DNA of 64,000 nt from Helicobacter pylori. Lineage in GTDB: Bacteria; Campylobacterota; Campylobacteria; Campylobacterales; Helicobacteraceae. Made by a program: the position numbers and the translations under genes. This document shows positions 39,552 to 48,047 of the stretch, one piece after another (position 1 is the stretch's first letter; the number at the start of each line of letters is the position of its first letter). The notes under the pieces were generated by a model. That model was not told the DNA's origin and searched no databases. It was given only the letters and a program-made list of their open reading frames with translations. Where the stretch lies: assembly GCF_001653455.1 (NCBI RefSeq), contig NZ_CP011486.1:1240001-1304000 (forward strand), written 5' to 3'.

Positions 39552-39893
39552 TTAAAAAAAAATCTTTTCTAGCGCATGGCTTTGGACTAAAACCATATAA
39601 AGAATGGTAGGGAGCGTGATGCTTAAAATAAACGCCTTAAAAATCCGGTGCAAAAAAATAACGGCTAAAAAAGCGATGATTTCATTAAGCCCATAAGGGG
39701 GTTTTAAAATGTGAATGTCTTTGAAACAATAGACCACGAGCATGCCTATCACTGAGCATGATAAAGCCCTGCCCAAATAGCGCACAAAATCATTGGGCGG
39801 GTTTTTCGCATTAAACACCATAAAAGGCCAAACGCGCGTGAAATAAGTCGTTAGTATGATAACTAAAATAATGAGTATAGAATGCATTAACAT
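39552..39893 (-). CDS. azlD: AzlD-family branched-chain amino-acid exporter subunit
   Basis: The 113-residue protein has about four membrane segments and the AzlD pattern TTYFTRVWPFMVF, then VRYLGRALSCSVIGMLVVYC. Such proteins pair with AzlC to export branched-chain amino acids or analogues. It overlaps azlC by seven bases and carries an A9 run at its very 3' end. It converges with czcA. Confidence 0.85.
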   Translation of the reverse strand: MLMHSILIILVIILTTYFTRVWPFMVFNAKNPPNDFVRYLGRALSCSVIGMLVVYCFKDIHILKPPYGLNEIIAFLAVIFLHRIFKAFILSITLPTILYMVLVQSHALEKIFF

Positions 39894-40573
39894 TCCAACT
39901 GCTTCCTAAAAACAATGAGGGCAAGCACCATTAAAACTAAAGCGATGAGCAAAAAGTATTCAGTCCCAAAAAGCGCTAAACAAATAATCGCAATAACGAT
40001 CCCAAGCCATGCGTTTTTATGATTCGTGTTTCGTTTGTATTGCTCCATAAACAACACGATAAAAATCGCTGTCATTACAAATTCCATGCCTTGAGTGTCA
40101 AAAGAAAAATGCGACCCCACTAACGAACCCACCAACGAGCCAAAAATCCAATAAGAATGGTTGAGTAAGGAAATGCTAAAAATAAAGTCTTTTTCACTAA
40201 CCCCCTCTTTAGGGGCATACAAATTCAATAAGGCAAAGGTTTCATCCGTGAGTGCATGCGCTAAATACGGCAAACGCCATTTGGCGTCTTTAAATCTATC
40301 TAGCATGGAGAGTGCGTAACAAGTCTGTCTCGCATTCACTAACAAGCTCACAACAAGCACATTCATCAAACTCGCATGCGTGCTTAAAAGCGTGATCGCT
40401 ACAAATTGGACCGCCCCAGCATAGATGAATAACGACATGAATAGGGCTACTTTATAATCATAGCCATGCTGGACTAAAAGCACCCCAAAGGTCATTCCCA
40501 TAAGCAAATACCCTAAAAAGATAGAAATGGTGTGAGGGAGAGCGTCTTTAAAGGCTTTTAGAAACTCATGCAT
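39887..40573 (-). CDS. azlC: AzlC-family branched-chain amino-acid exporter subunit
   Basis: The 228-residue polytopic protein has the AzlC features FLGYLLMGMTFGVLLVQHGY, FIYAGAVQFVAITLLS, and ARQTCYALSML, followed by AHALTDETFALLN. With AzlD it should form an amino-acid efflux permease of the inner membrane. The ATG at 40573 follows AAAGG; TTG codons just before are less likely starts. It is ten bases downstream of dnaJ. Confidence 0.88.
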   Translation of the reverse strand: MHEFLKAFKDALPHTISIFLGYLLMGMTFGVLLVQHGYDYKVALFMSLFIYAGAVQFVAITLLSTHASLMNVLVVSLLVNARQTCYALSMLDRFKDAKWRLPYLAHALTDETFALLNLYAPKEGVSEKDFIFSISLLNHSYWIFGSLVGSLVGSHFSFDTQGMEFVMTAIFIVLFMEQYKRNTNHKNAWLGIVIAIICLALFGTEYFLLIALVLMVLALIVFRKQLEC

Positions 40574-40583
40574 CAACAACCTT

Positions 40584-41693
40584 TCATTTAAACCAGTCTT
40601 TAATTTTAGAAATGCAAGTTTCTAAAACGCTTTTATGCGGTTCGCCTTCATAGCCAAAACTCGCATGCAATTTTTCCAATAACCCTTGCTGTTCTTTGTT
40701 CAAACTTTTTGGATAAATCACTTGCAATTCCACGATCAAACTCCCCCTATAAGAGCTTTCAGGGTGTTTCACGCCCTCATTTCTAAACACAAAAGTTTGT
40801 TTGTCTCTGGCGTTTCTAGGGATTTTTAATTCCAATTCGTCTCCTCTTAAAGACGGCACTTTGATCGTATGCCCTAAAGCGATAGTGGTGAAAAATACCG
40901 GCGCTTCAATGAATAAATCACAGCCCTCGCGCTTGAAATGCTCATCTTCTTTGACTTGCGCTTCTAAATACAAATCCCCTCTTTTGCCCTTCTCGTATTC
41001 ATTACCCTTGTTTTTAAGCACCATGCGGTTTTGATCATCAATGCCTTCAGGGATTATTGCATCAATTTCTTCATCTTTAAGAATGTAGGTTTTACCCTTA
41101 CACGCTTGGCATGGGGTTTTAATGATCTTGCCCTTGCCTTTACACGCCCCACAAGTTTGTGCAAAACTCATAAAACCTTGACGCATAAACACTTGCCCTT
41201 GCCCATTACATTGCTTGCAAGTTTCTAGGGCTTTATCTTTAGCGCCCGTGCCATCGCAGACTTCACAAACGCTTTGGTATTGGACTTTAATCGTCTTTTT
41301 ACAGCCAAAAACCGCTTCTTTAAAACTCAATTTAATGGTTTGCAAATAATCCGGTGCAATAGCGCTTTTTTGCCTTTTATTCCCCCTAGCGCCAAACCCA
41401 AAAGCGTCTTCAAAAAACGAGCCTAAATCTTCAAAAAAATCAGAAAAATCGCTTTGGCTTGTGCCGGCTTGATTTAAGCCCTGCTTGCCATACCTATCGT
41501 ATAAGGCCCGTTTCTTTTCATCGCTTAACACCCCATAGGCTTCATTGATGAGCTTGAATTTTTCTTCAGCTTCTTTATCGCCGGCGTTTCTGTCTGGGTG
41601 GTATTTTAACGCAAGCTTTCTGTAAGACTTTTTAATCGTCTCTTGGTTGCTGTGTTTTTCCACTTCTAAAATTTCATAATAACTTAATTCCAC
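40584..41693 (-). CDS. dnaJ: Chaperone DnaJ (Hsp40)
   Basis: DnaJ stimulates DnaK and holds unfolded protein. The 369-residue protein has a J-domain with HPD at 32-34, a Gly/Phe-rich linker with [14 protein letters not shown], and four zinc repeats ([32 protein letters not shown]). The C-terminal substrate-binding domains follow. The gene is apart from dnaK and grpE and heads a unit with azlC/azlD. Confidence 0.96.
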   Translation of the reverse strand: MELSYYEILEVEKHSNQETIKKSYRKLALKYHPDRNAGDKEAEEKFKLINEAYGVLSDEKKRALYDRYGKQGLNQAGTSQSDFSDFFEDLGSFFEDAFGFGARGNKRQKSAIAPDYLQTIKLSFKEAVFGCKKTIKVQYQSVCEVCDGTGAKDKALETCKQCNGQGQVFMRQGFMSFAQTCGACKGKGKIIKTPCQACKGKTYILKDEEIDAIIPEGIDDQNRMVLKNKGNEYEKGKRGDLYLEAQVKEDEHFKREGCDLFIEAPVFFTTIALGHTIKVPSLRGDELELKIPRNARDKQTFVFRNEGVKHPESSYRGSLIVELQVIYPKSLNKEQQGLLEKLHASFGYEGEPHKSVLETCISKIKDWFK

Positions 41694-41819
41694 GATCGCT
41701 CCAAAAATGGCATCAAAAACGCTTATTTTACCTTAAAAGCGATAAGTTTGCGTGTTTTGTATGCACTAAAAAACTTAGATAAAATAACACGATGAAACTA
41801 TAGTAATAAAGATAACCTT

Positions 41820-42962
41820 ATGAGATTTTTTCGCTTTTTAGTATTTTTTCTAACTTTTTCAAACGCGCAGATAATGATGACCTTTGATTCTCAAACCAAC
41901 GCCAAACTTTCGCGCTCTAACGAACAACTTGCTGACATGCTCTATAAACTCAATGAAAGTTTAAAAATCTATCAAAATGTGCTTTCTAACAACCAGGATC
42001 AACTCAAAGAAATCAAAAAAGCTAACAGCACGCTAAATAGTCAAAGGCGTTTTTTAAACGCCAGTCAGATCCGCCTTATGGACGCTGATGCGTTATTGAA
42101 ACAAAGCGCTTTGGAATTAGAAAAATTGCAAGCTTTAGAGAAAAGCCTAAAAGAAAGCGTGGAGCAAGAACGCTTGATCAAAGAATCTCAAATGATTTTT
42201 TTGCAAGAGCATTGCCCTTATTTGAGCGGCGTTAAGAATTTAGAAGAGGCTTCAAACGCTTTAGAAGTCCAAGAGCAAAACAACGCCCTTTTTTTACTTA
42301 AAGAGCCTAAACTCGCTCATTTGTTCTCAAAACTAGATTTGATGAGCGCTTTAAACGCCTTGTGCGATCAAGTTTTAGAAAACCAAGCCCAAGATCAACA
42401 AGCCCATAACAAAACCTTAGAATACAACGCCCTCATCAACCATGACTTTCAAGCCTATAAAGCCATGCGTTTGAAAAAAGTCCAAAACAAGCTTCAAAAT
42501 CAAATCCAAGCCCAAGAAGACGCCCTAAAAACCTTTTTGCCCCTAGAAAAACGCCTAGAAACTTTAAAAACGCATTTTTTATGCGATAAAGAAAACCTCA
42601 AATCATGCGCTAACCAATTGCACCAACGCTACCAAAACGCTTTAATAGAGCGGGACAAGGAATTGAAAAACGCTAAAAACAATAAAGAAAAGCAAGCCTT
42701 GATTTTAGCCAATTACGAGCATGCTTTAAAAACCTTGAATATAGAATTTTTAAGCGAATTGAATAAACAAATGGCGTTTTTAAATGAAACCATGGCATTA
42801 AACGCCCAAGTTTTAGCCCTTCTAGCCAAACAGCACACTAAAAAATCCTTAAATTTTAACAATGATTTTAAGGGGCATTCTGGCACTGAAAAAGCCCTTA
42901 TTAAAAATATCCGCTTAGATCCGCATGGATTCCCTAGCTTTAAAAATTTTAAGCAAGAATAG
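41820..42962 (+). CDS. Exported coiled-coil protein, conserved hypothetical
   Basis: The 380-residue protein has a short signal segment (MRFFRFLVFFLTFSNAQ) and is then almost entirely helical. Long coiled coils, rich in Glu, Lys and Gln, include KLQALEKSLKESVEQERLIK and LQNQIQAQEDALKTFLPLEK. Two Cys pairs may form disulfides. I recognise no catalytic motif. A periplasmic structural role is possible. It converges with mnmA. Confidence 0.75.
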   Translation: MRFFRFLVFFLTFSNAQIMMTFDSQTNAKLSRSNEQLADMLYKLNESLKIYQNVLSNNQDQLKEIKKANSTLNSQRRFLNASQIRLMDADALLKQSALELEKLQALEKSLKESVEQERLIKESQMIFLQEHCPYLSGVKNLEEASNALEVQEQNNALFLLKEPKLAHLFSKLDLMSALNALCDQVLENQAQDQQAHNKTLEYNALINHDFQAYKAMRLKKVQNKLQNQIQAQEDALKTFLPLEKRLETLKTHFLCDKENLKSCANQLHQRYQNALIERDKELKNAKNNKEKQALILANYEHALKTLNIEFLSELNKQMAFLNETMALNAQVLALLAKQHTKKSLNFNNDFKGHSGTEKALIKNIRLDPHGFPSFKNFKQE

Positions 42963-43008
42963 GGCTTAAGTTTTTAAAACCTTTTTATAGGATACAAGCA
43001 TAAAAGCC

Positions 43009-44037
43009 TTAAACGATCACGCCCCCACCTAGCACAATATCGTCTTCATAGACCACCAAGGCTTGCCCTTTAGCCACGCCATAAAAAGGTTCTTTAAACT
43101 CCACTTCAATCATTCCATCTTTCAAGCTTACAAACGCTTTAGTAGGAACGCTTCTGTAACGGGCCTTGATGAAATATTCGCCGCTTTTAAAATCTTTCAT
43201 CAAAGATTTGTTTTGAGCTTTGAGAAAATGTGTGGCTAGATCTTCTTTTTTACCCACGACTAGCTCGTTCTTTTTAGCGTCAATTTGAACCACAAAATGC
43301 GGTTCTAACGCTCCCTTAACACTAAAGCCTTTGCGTTTGCCAATCGTGTATTGCATATAGCCCTTATGCGTGCCAATGATTTCGCCTTGTAAATTTTTCA
43401 CCACGCCCTCTTTTTCCACTTCAACATGTTTTTTTAAAGTGTCAATGTAGCTTTTTTCCACAAAGCAAATTTCTTGAGATTCCTTATAAGTCTCTAAAGT
43501 GCCTAAAAAAGGCATCGCATTCAAGGCTAAAGGCTTAATGTCTTTTTTCAATAAATCCCCTAAAGGGAACACCAATTTAGCGATGACTTCATGCTCTAAA
43601 GCGTATAAAAAATAGCTCTGATCTTTAGTTTTATCCAAAGCTTCTCTGATGTAGCTCACCTGATCAATTTCTTTAATCCTCGCATAATGCCCGGTAGCGA
43701 TTTTTTCACACCCTAATTTTAAAGCATGATCTAAAGCCAGCCCAAACTTCATTAAAGGGTTGCACAACGCGCATGGGTTAGGGGTTTGCCCTTCTTCATA
43801 CGCTGCAATGAATGCATCATAAACTGCGCTTTTAAAATCCTTTTGAAAGTCCAAAATCTCTAAAGGAATGCCTAAAAACTCGCACGCTTTTTGAGCGTTT
43901 TTAATGTATAAATCGTGTTTTTTTTCACTCGCATGGAGCTTTAAATAAATCCCCACTAATTCATGCCCTTGCTCTTTTAAGCTATAGGCACTATAAGAAC
44001 TATCCACCCCCCCACTGAGTAATACCGCTATTTTCAT
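43009..44037 (-). CDS. mnmA: tRNA-specific 2-thiouridylase MnmA
   Basis: MnmA thiolates U34 of tRNA-Lys, -Glu and -Gln. From the ATG at 44037 the protein has 342 residues and begins [20 protein letters not shown], with the PP-loop SGGVDSS at 8-14. The catalytic Cys residues are in [13 protein letters not shown] and in [17 protein letters not shown] and [16 protein letters not shown] complete the domain set. The upstream in-frame start lacks a ribosome site and is unlikely. Confidence 0.95.
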   Translation of the reverse strand: MKIAVLLSGGVDSSYSAYSLKEQGHELVGIYLKLHASEKKHDLYIKNAQKACEFLGIPLEILDFQKDFKSAVYDAFIAAYEEGQTPNPCALCNPLMKFGLALDHALKLGCEKIATGHYARIKEIDQVSYIREALDKTKDQSYFLYALEHEVIAKLVFPLGDLLKKDIKPLALNAMPFLGTLETYKESQEICFVEKSYIDTLKKHVEVEKEGVVKNLQGEIIGTHKGYMQYTIGKRKGFSVKGALEPHFVVQIDAKKNELVVGKKEDLATHFLKAQNKSLMKDFKSGEYFIKARYRSVPTKAFVSLKDGMIEVEFKEPFYGVAKGQALVVYEDDIVLGGGVIV

Positions 44038-44176
44038 TGTTATTCTTTCATTCAATTATTATGGTTCGTAGTCTAGCGCAAAAACCATTCATAACTGCCC
44101 TTTTTTAACCATTGGCATGCTAAAATACGCCTAAGATTTTTAAAATCGCATCAAAACGCACGGAGAATAAAGGGTA

Positions 44177-44938
44177 ATGGCCAAAATTGAATTGTTAGCC
44201 AAATTCACGCAAATCGCGCTCCCTAACAGCCACCCTTTATTGAAAAAAGTTTTAAACTACGCTAAAAAGCATTTCAGCCAGTGCCACATGCTCTCTTCGT
44301 CATTACTCATCTTAAACGACACGGAATGTTTTAAAAAAAATTACTTGCTTAACTGGGTTTATCATGCCCTTGAATGCACGCATGAAAGGGATATTAGCGT
44401 GCATTCTTTAGAAGAAATTTTGCAAAAAAGCCACTTGCCCATACGCATTAAAATCATGGCTCAAAACACGCTTTTAGAAAAAATAGAAGTGAAAGTTTTA
44501 ACCTTTAGTGCAGAATACGCGCTTTTTATCACCAAGCACCCCATCGCCAAGCGCTTTTTACGCCAAAAATTTAACGGCTATGTGTTTTTAGAAACCCAAG
44601 ATGAATTGCATATAAGGGGCGATTCAGAGCGTTTTTGGGAACTCATTTTAACGCTCCATGAAAATAAGATCGTCCATAACGCATGCTTAGATTTCATCTA
44701 CCCTAATGGCTTTGATAACAACAGCTACACCACCATAGCCGAACGAAAATTAAGAGAATGCTATAAAACGCTAGGGTTTATCAAGCATGAAAATTTTAGC
44801 GAAGTCAAAAAGCGCTATTTGGAATTGGCTAAAACCTACCACCCTGATTTGTGCGATCTCAAAGAAAAAAAGGCTCTTTATGCCAAGCGTTTTGCGATCA
44901 TTCAAGAGGCTTACCGCCACATCAAAAAACACGCTTAA
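44177..44938 (+). CDS. C-terminal J-domain protein, conserved hypothetical
   Basis: The 253-residue protein has an unassigned N-terminal part and a J-domain-like C-terminus, with HPD at 222-224 in [20 protein letters not shown] and the closing helix [14 protein letters not shown]. It has no zinc domain or membrane anchor. It may be a dedicated DnaK co-chaperone with a specific client. An A8 run lies near codon 54. Its 3' end overlaps the convergent nadD end by four bases. Confidence 0.8.
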   Translation: MAKIELLAKFTQIALPNSHPLLKKVLNYAKKHFSQCHMLSSSLLILNDTECFKKNYLLNWVYHALECTHERDISVHSLEEILQKSHLPIRIKIMAQNTLLEKIEVKVLTFSAEYALFITKHPIAKRFLRQKFNGYVFLETQDELHIRGDSERFWELILTLHENKIVHNACLDFIYPNGFDNNSYTTIAERKLRECYKTLGFIKHENFSEVKKRYLELAKTYHPDLCDLKEKKALYAKRFAIIQEAYRHIKKHA

Positions 44939-45450
44939 ATCCCTAAACTAGCCCTAATCGCACTAGAAGAAATCGGTGCATCAATGCCTTTTAAAGGGAA
45001 ATAACGCCCCTTAAATTGGATCTCTTCATAGCCAATCCTTTCAAAAACCACTAATTCCACCCTTTTTAAAAGCTCTGTGGCGTTTGTCCAAGAAGAAAGA
45101 TGCCTCAAACAATCCGCCCCTATGACTAAATACAGCGTTTTAGGGCCATAGAGTTTTTGAAAATGCAAAACGCTTTCTATCGTAGGCACGGCTTTTTCTT
45201 GCTTGATTTCAAAATCGCTCAACAACACCCTAGGCATGCCTTTTAAAGCCAATTCTAATTCTTTAAAACGGGTTTGTGCGTCCAAAAAACATGGCTTTTT
45301 GAAAGGGTTTTGATAAGCGGGCAAGACAATCAGCTCGGCGAATGGCAATAATTCTAAAGTTTGCTCAATAATGGCTAAATGAGCCTTGTGCAAGGGATCA
45401 AAACTCCCTCCATAGAGCGCTAATTCTTGGCATTCTAATGCGCTATTCAT
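44935..45450 (-). CDS. nadD: Nicotinate-nucleotide adenylyltransferase
   Basis: NadD adenylates nicotinate mononucleotide in NAD synthesis. The 171-residue protein shows [17 protein letters not shown] (the HxGH motif is HKAH) and the C-terminal [10 protein letters not shown] signature. [13 protein letters not shown] is also typical. I used the ATG at 45450, which overlaps the nikR stop by eight bases; a TTG three codons upstream is an alternative. Confidence 0.93.
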   Translation of the reverse strand: MNSALECQELALYGGSFDPLHKAHLAIIEQTLELLPFAELIVLPAYQNPFKKPCFLDAQTRFKELELALKGMPRVLLSDFEIKQEKAVPTIESVLHFQKLYGPKTLYLVIGADCLRHLSSWTNATELLKRVELVVFERIGYEEIQFKGRYFPLKGIDAPISSSAIRASLGI

Positions 45451-45889
45451 TGTATTCAAAGCTAGACGCCTTAGTCAATTTAGCGAATTTAACCCCCCTA
45501 AGCCCCCCGATTTCTAATTGCAAGCGTTGGATTTCATGCGAATTGCCTTGCAAAATAATCGTCTCTAAGCAATTATGTGCATCCATATGAATGTGCGTGG
45601 TGCATAAAACATGCGTCCCACTGGCATGCTGAATGTCTATCATGCGCTGGTTTAATTCCCTTTGGTGGTGGTCATAAATCACTACCAACACGGCGATCTT
45701 GCTTTCATTGCTAGGGTTATCTTCTGCCCAATTGTCTTCTACTAATTTTTCCCTGATCATGTCGCGCACCAACTCTGAGCGAGAAGAATAGCCGTTTTTA
45801 ATGATGCGGTTGTCTAATTCGTCCAACAAATTTTGTTGCAAAGAAACCGAAAAGCGGATGATTGAATCGTCTTTATTGTGTGTATCCAT
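45443..45889 (-). CDS. nikR: Nickel-responsive regulator NikR
   Basis: NikR is a ribbon-helix-helix repressor/activator that controls urease, nickel uptake and iron genes. The 148-residue protein has the RHH domain (about 10-50) and an ACT-like metal domain. The known nickel ligands H88, H99, H101 and C107 are all present (HASGTHVL and [11 protein letters not shown]), as is the species' extra N-terminal arm. It is divergent from exbB, a known NikR-regulated junction. Confidence 0.97.
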   Translation of the reverse strand: MDTHNKDDSIIRFSVSLQQNLLDELDNRIIKNGYSSRSELVRDMIREKLVEDNWAEDNPSNESKIAVLVVIYDHHQRELNQRMIDIQHASGTHVLCTTHIHMDAHNCLETIILQGNSHEIQRLQLEIGGLRGVKFAKLTKASSFEYNE

Positions 45890-45947
45890 TTGAGAAAATC
45901 CTTTTTGGCATGAGTCTATTAGAAGTCGCTCATGCTACTATCTGTGA

Positions 45948-45971
45948 GTTAATTTAAAATTAACGATTATA
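45948..45971 (-). promoter_or_regulatory. nikR -10 box and adjacent palindrome
   Basis: On the minus strand a TATAAT box (45971-45966) is followed at once by a perfect 17-base palindrome, GTTAATTTAAAATTAAC (8-1-8, 45948-45964), which would cover the transcription start. This geometry is that of a repressor operator; the cognate regulator is not given by the sequence. A GCATGAG/CTCATGC inverted repeat lies further down in the leader (45908-45935). Confidence 0.55.
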
Positions 45972-46056
45972 GTATAAACTCGCTTGGTATTGGAATGGTT
46001 GGTTATAAGGTAGTTTTAGCGTTTGAATTTGATTACAATTACTAGGTTAATTATTA

Positions 46057-46085
46057 TTGACTTGTTATTATTAAAACAATATAAT
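46057..46085 (+). promoter_or_regulatory. exbB-exbD-tonB promoter with probable NikR operator
   Basis: TTGACT (46057-46062), 17 bases, then TATAAT (46080-46085) make a near-consensus promoter. The TTATTATTGACTTGTTATTA core overlapping the -35 has the AT-rich imperfect dyad look of NikR or Fur sites; binding here by NikR is known from H. pylori work, but the exact boundaries are my inference. Confidence 0.65.
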
Positions 46086-46122
46086 CAACAATCCAATATT
46101 CCTTTATCATTTTGGAGCGTTT

Positions 46123-46143
46123 ATGCGAAAAAGCGCTTCTTAA
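46123..46143 (+). other. Possible six-codon leader ORF with following hairpin
   Basis: ATG-CGA-AAA-AGC-GCT-TCT-TAA (MRKSAS) lies in the exbB leader, six bases after GGAG. Its stop codon begins a perfect hairpin TAAGAG/CTCTTA (46141-46146 and 46153-46158). Translation of so short a peptide is unproven. The rest of 45890-46223 contains the divergent promoters. Confidence 0.35.
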
Positions 46144-46223
46144 GAGTGCATGCTCTTAGAATGTAGCTGTATGGCATGCGGCTTTAGTTTAAGGGGATTA
46201 TTTTATCGTAACAAGGAGTTTTT

Positions 46224-46661
46224 ATGGGCGGTTTTTCAATGGCGATGTTGAAAGATTATGTGGATATATTTGTGTTTGCGGTGCTTGGCGTGGCTAGTTT
46301 TTTAGCTTTGTGGTTTGTGATTGAAAGAATTATTTTTTATTCCAAAGTCAATTTGAAGGCTTATGATGATATAGACGCCCTAAATTTGGATTTAACCAAG
46401 AACTTGACCATTCTTTATGTGATTTATTCTAACGCGCCTTATGTGGGCTTGTTAGGAACGGTTTTAGGGATCATGGTGATTTTCTATGACATGGGCGTGA
46501 GCGGCGGGATGGACGCTAAAACGATCATGGTAGGTTTGTCTTTGGCTTTAAAAGCGACCGCTCTAGGGCTTGCTGTGGCGATTCCTACTTTGATCGCTTA
46601 TAATAGCTTGTTGAGAAAATCCGATGTTTTGAGTGAAAAATTTAGGATCATGAAAAAATGA
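46224..46661 (+). CDS. exbB: ExbB-type energy-transducing protein (TonB system)
   Basis: The 145-residue protein has three membrane helices: the first near 10-32, then [20 protein letters not shown] and [19 protein letters not shown]. The latter two are the MotA/TolQ/ExbB signature regions. With ExbD it harvests proton-motive force for TonB. The ATG follows AAGGAG. It overlaps exbD by four bases. Confidence 0.93.
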   Translation: MGGFSMAMLKDYVDIFVFAVLGVASFLALWFVIERIIFYSKVNLKAYDDIDALNLDLTKNLTILYVIYSNAPYVGLLGTVLGIMVIFYDMGVSGGMDAKTIMVGLSLALKATALGLAVAIPTLIAYNSLLRKSDVLSEKFRIMKK

Positions 46662-47047
46662 AAAGCATTAGAAGAGGCGATGGGCTGAATGTTGTCCCTT
46701 TCATTGATATTATGCTCGTTTTACTAGCGATCGTGTTGAGTATTTCTACTTTTATCGCGCAAGGTAAGATTAAGGTCAGTCTCCCTAACGCTAAAAATGC
46801 CGAAAAAACGCAGTCAAACGATCAAAAAGTGGTGGTTATCTCTGTAGATGAGCATGACAACATTTTCGTAGATGACAAACCGACGAATTTGGAAGCTTTG
46901 AGCGCTGTAGTCAAACAAACAGATCCTAAAACCCTTATAGATCTAAAAAGCGACAAAAGCTCTCGTTTTGAAACTTTTATCAGCATTATGGATATTTTAA
47001 AAGAGCATAATCATGAAAATTTCTCCATCTCCACGCAAGCTCAGTAA
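46658..47047 (+). CDS. exbD: ExbD-type energy-transducing protein
   Basis: The 129-residue protein has one N-terminal membrane helix carrying the essential Asp ([16 protein letters not shown]) and a periplasmic domain. It pairs with ExbB. It overlaps tonB by 35 bases, an unusually long overlap, which supports coupled translation of the triple. Confidence 0.93.
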   Translation: MKSIRRGDGLNVVPFIDIMLVLLAIVLSISTFIAQGKIKVSLPNAKNAEKTQSNDQKVVVISVDEHDNIFVDDKPTNLEALSAVVKQTDPKTLIDLKSDKSSRFETFISIMDILKEHNHENFSISTQAQ

Positions 47048-47867
47048 AGTTTCAACGAGCGTTAGCTTTTTAATCTCTTTTACTCTATACGCTCTAGGGT
47101 TTGGCTATTTTTTATTGCATGAAGACGCCCCAGCGCCTTTAGCGCAAGCGGGTACCACTAAGGTTACCATGAGTTTAGCCAGCATTAACACCAATTCCAA
47201 AACCAAAACCAACGCTGAATCGGCTAAACCCAAAGAAGAGCCTAAAGAAGAACCCAAAAAAGAAGAGCCTAAAAAAGAGGTAGCAAAGCCTAAACCTAAG
47301 CCCAAGCCCAAGCCCAAGCCCAAACCAAAGCCTGAGCCAAAACCGAAACCCAAACCTGAGCCTAAGCCAAAACCCGAGCCTAAGCCTGAGCCTAAAATAG
47401 AAGAGGTTAAGAAAGAAGAGCCAAAAGAAGAACCCAAAAAAGAAGAAGCCAAGGAAGAAGCTAAAGAAAAAAGCGCTCCTAAGCAAGTAACGACTAAAGA
47501 CATTGTCAAAGAAAAAGACAAACAAGAAGAGTCTAACAAGACTTCTGATGGGGCCACTTCTGAAGCGCAAGCCTATAACCCAGGGGTGAGCAACGAATTT
47601 TTAATGAAGATCCAAACCGCTATTTCTTCTAAGAACCGCTACCCCAAAATGGCGCAGATTAGAGGCATTGAGGGCGAAGTGTTGGTGAGTTTTGTCATCA
47701 ATCCTGATGGGAGCGTTACAGACATTAAGGTTGTCAAAAGCAACACGACTGACATTTTAAACCATGCGGCTTTAGAAGCTATTAAAAGCGCGGCGCATTT
47801 ATTCCCTAAACCAGAAGAAACCGTGCATTTGAAAATCCCTATCGCTTATAGCTTGAAAGAAGACTGA
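47013..47867 (+). CDS. tonB: TonB energy transducer
   Basis: TonB carries energy from ExbBD across the periplasm to outer-membrane receptors for nickel, iron and haem. The 284-residue protein has an N-terminal membrane anchor (about 17-35). A Pro/Lys/Glu-rich spacer follows (about 70-150, with KPKPKPKPKPKPKPEPKPKP-like repeats). The C-terminal domain is SSKNRYPKMAQIRGIEGEVL to the end. The repeats may vary in length by recombination. Confidence 0.95.
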   Translation: MKISPSPRKLSKVSTSVSFLISFTLYALGFGYFLLHEDAPAPLAQAGTTKVTMSLASINTNSKTKTNAESAKPKEEPKEEPKKEEPKKEVAKPKPKPKPKPKPKPKPEPKPKPKPEPKPKPEPKPEPKIEEVKKEEPKEEPKKEEAKEEAKEKSAPKQVTTKDIVKEKDKQEESNKTSDGATSEAQAYNPGVSNEFLMKIQTAISSKNRYPKMAQIRGIEGEVLVSFVINPDGSVTDIKVVKSNTTDILNHAALEAIKSAAHLFPKPEETVHLKIPIAYSLKED

Positions 47868-47925
47868 TTAGTCTTTCTTTTAAAGGCGATTGAAGCCTTA
47901 GAACCCCCCATTTTCCGCAATTTAC

Positions 47926-47942
47926 AAAAAAAAAAAAAAAAA
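47926..47942. repeat. A17 homopolymer in the hop promoter region
   Basis: A run of 17 A sits about 105 bases upstream of the hop ATG. Homopolymer tracts in the promoters of H. pylori outer-membrane genes are known to vary in length and tune expression. Variation cannot be seen from one sequence. Confidence 0.7.
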
Positions 47943-48047
47943 CAAAATCTCTAAAATTTAGAGCTAAAATTAGCCATAAATTTCCATTTATTGCTTACAA
48001 TACAAAGTTTCTTTTTTTAAAAGAAAAATCTATCAAAAGGAGAAAAC

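Noticed and set aside
47105-47570. Long antisense ORFs opposite the tonB repeat region
   Set aside because: They are produced by the repetitive Pro/Lys/Glu codons of tonB read backwards, giving low-complexity protein with no ribosome site.
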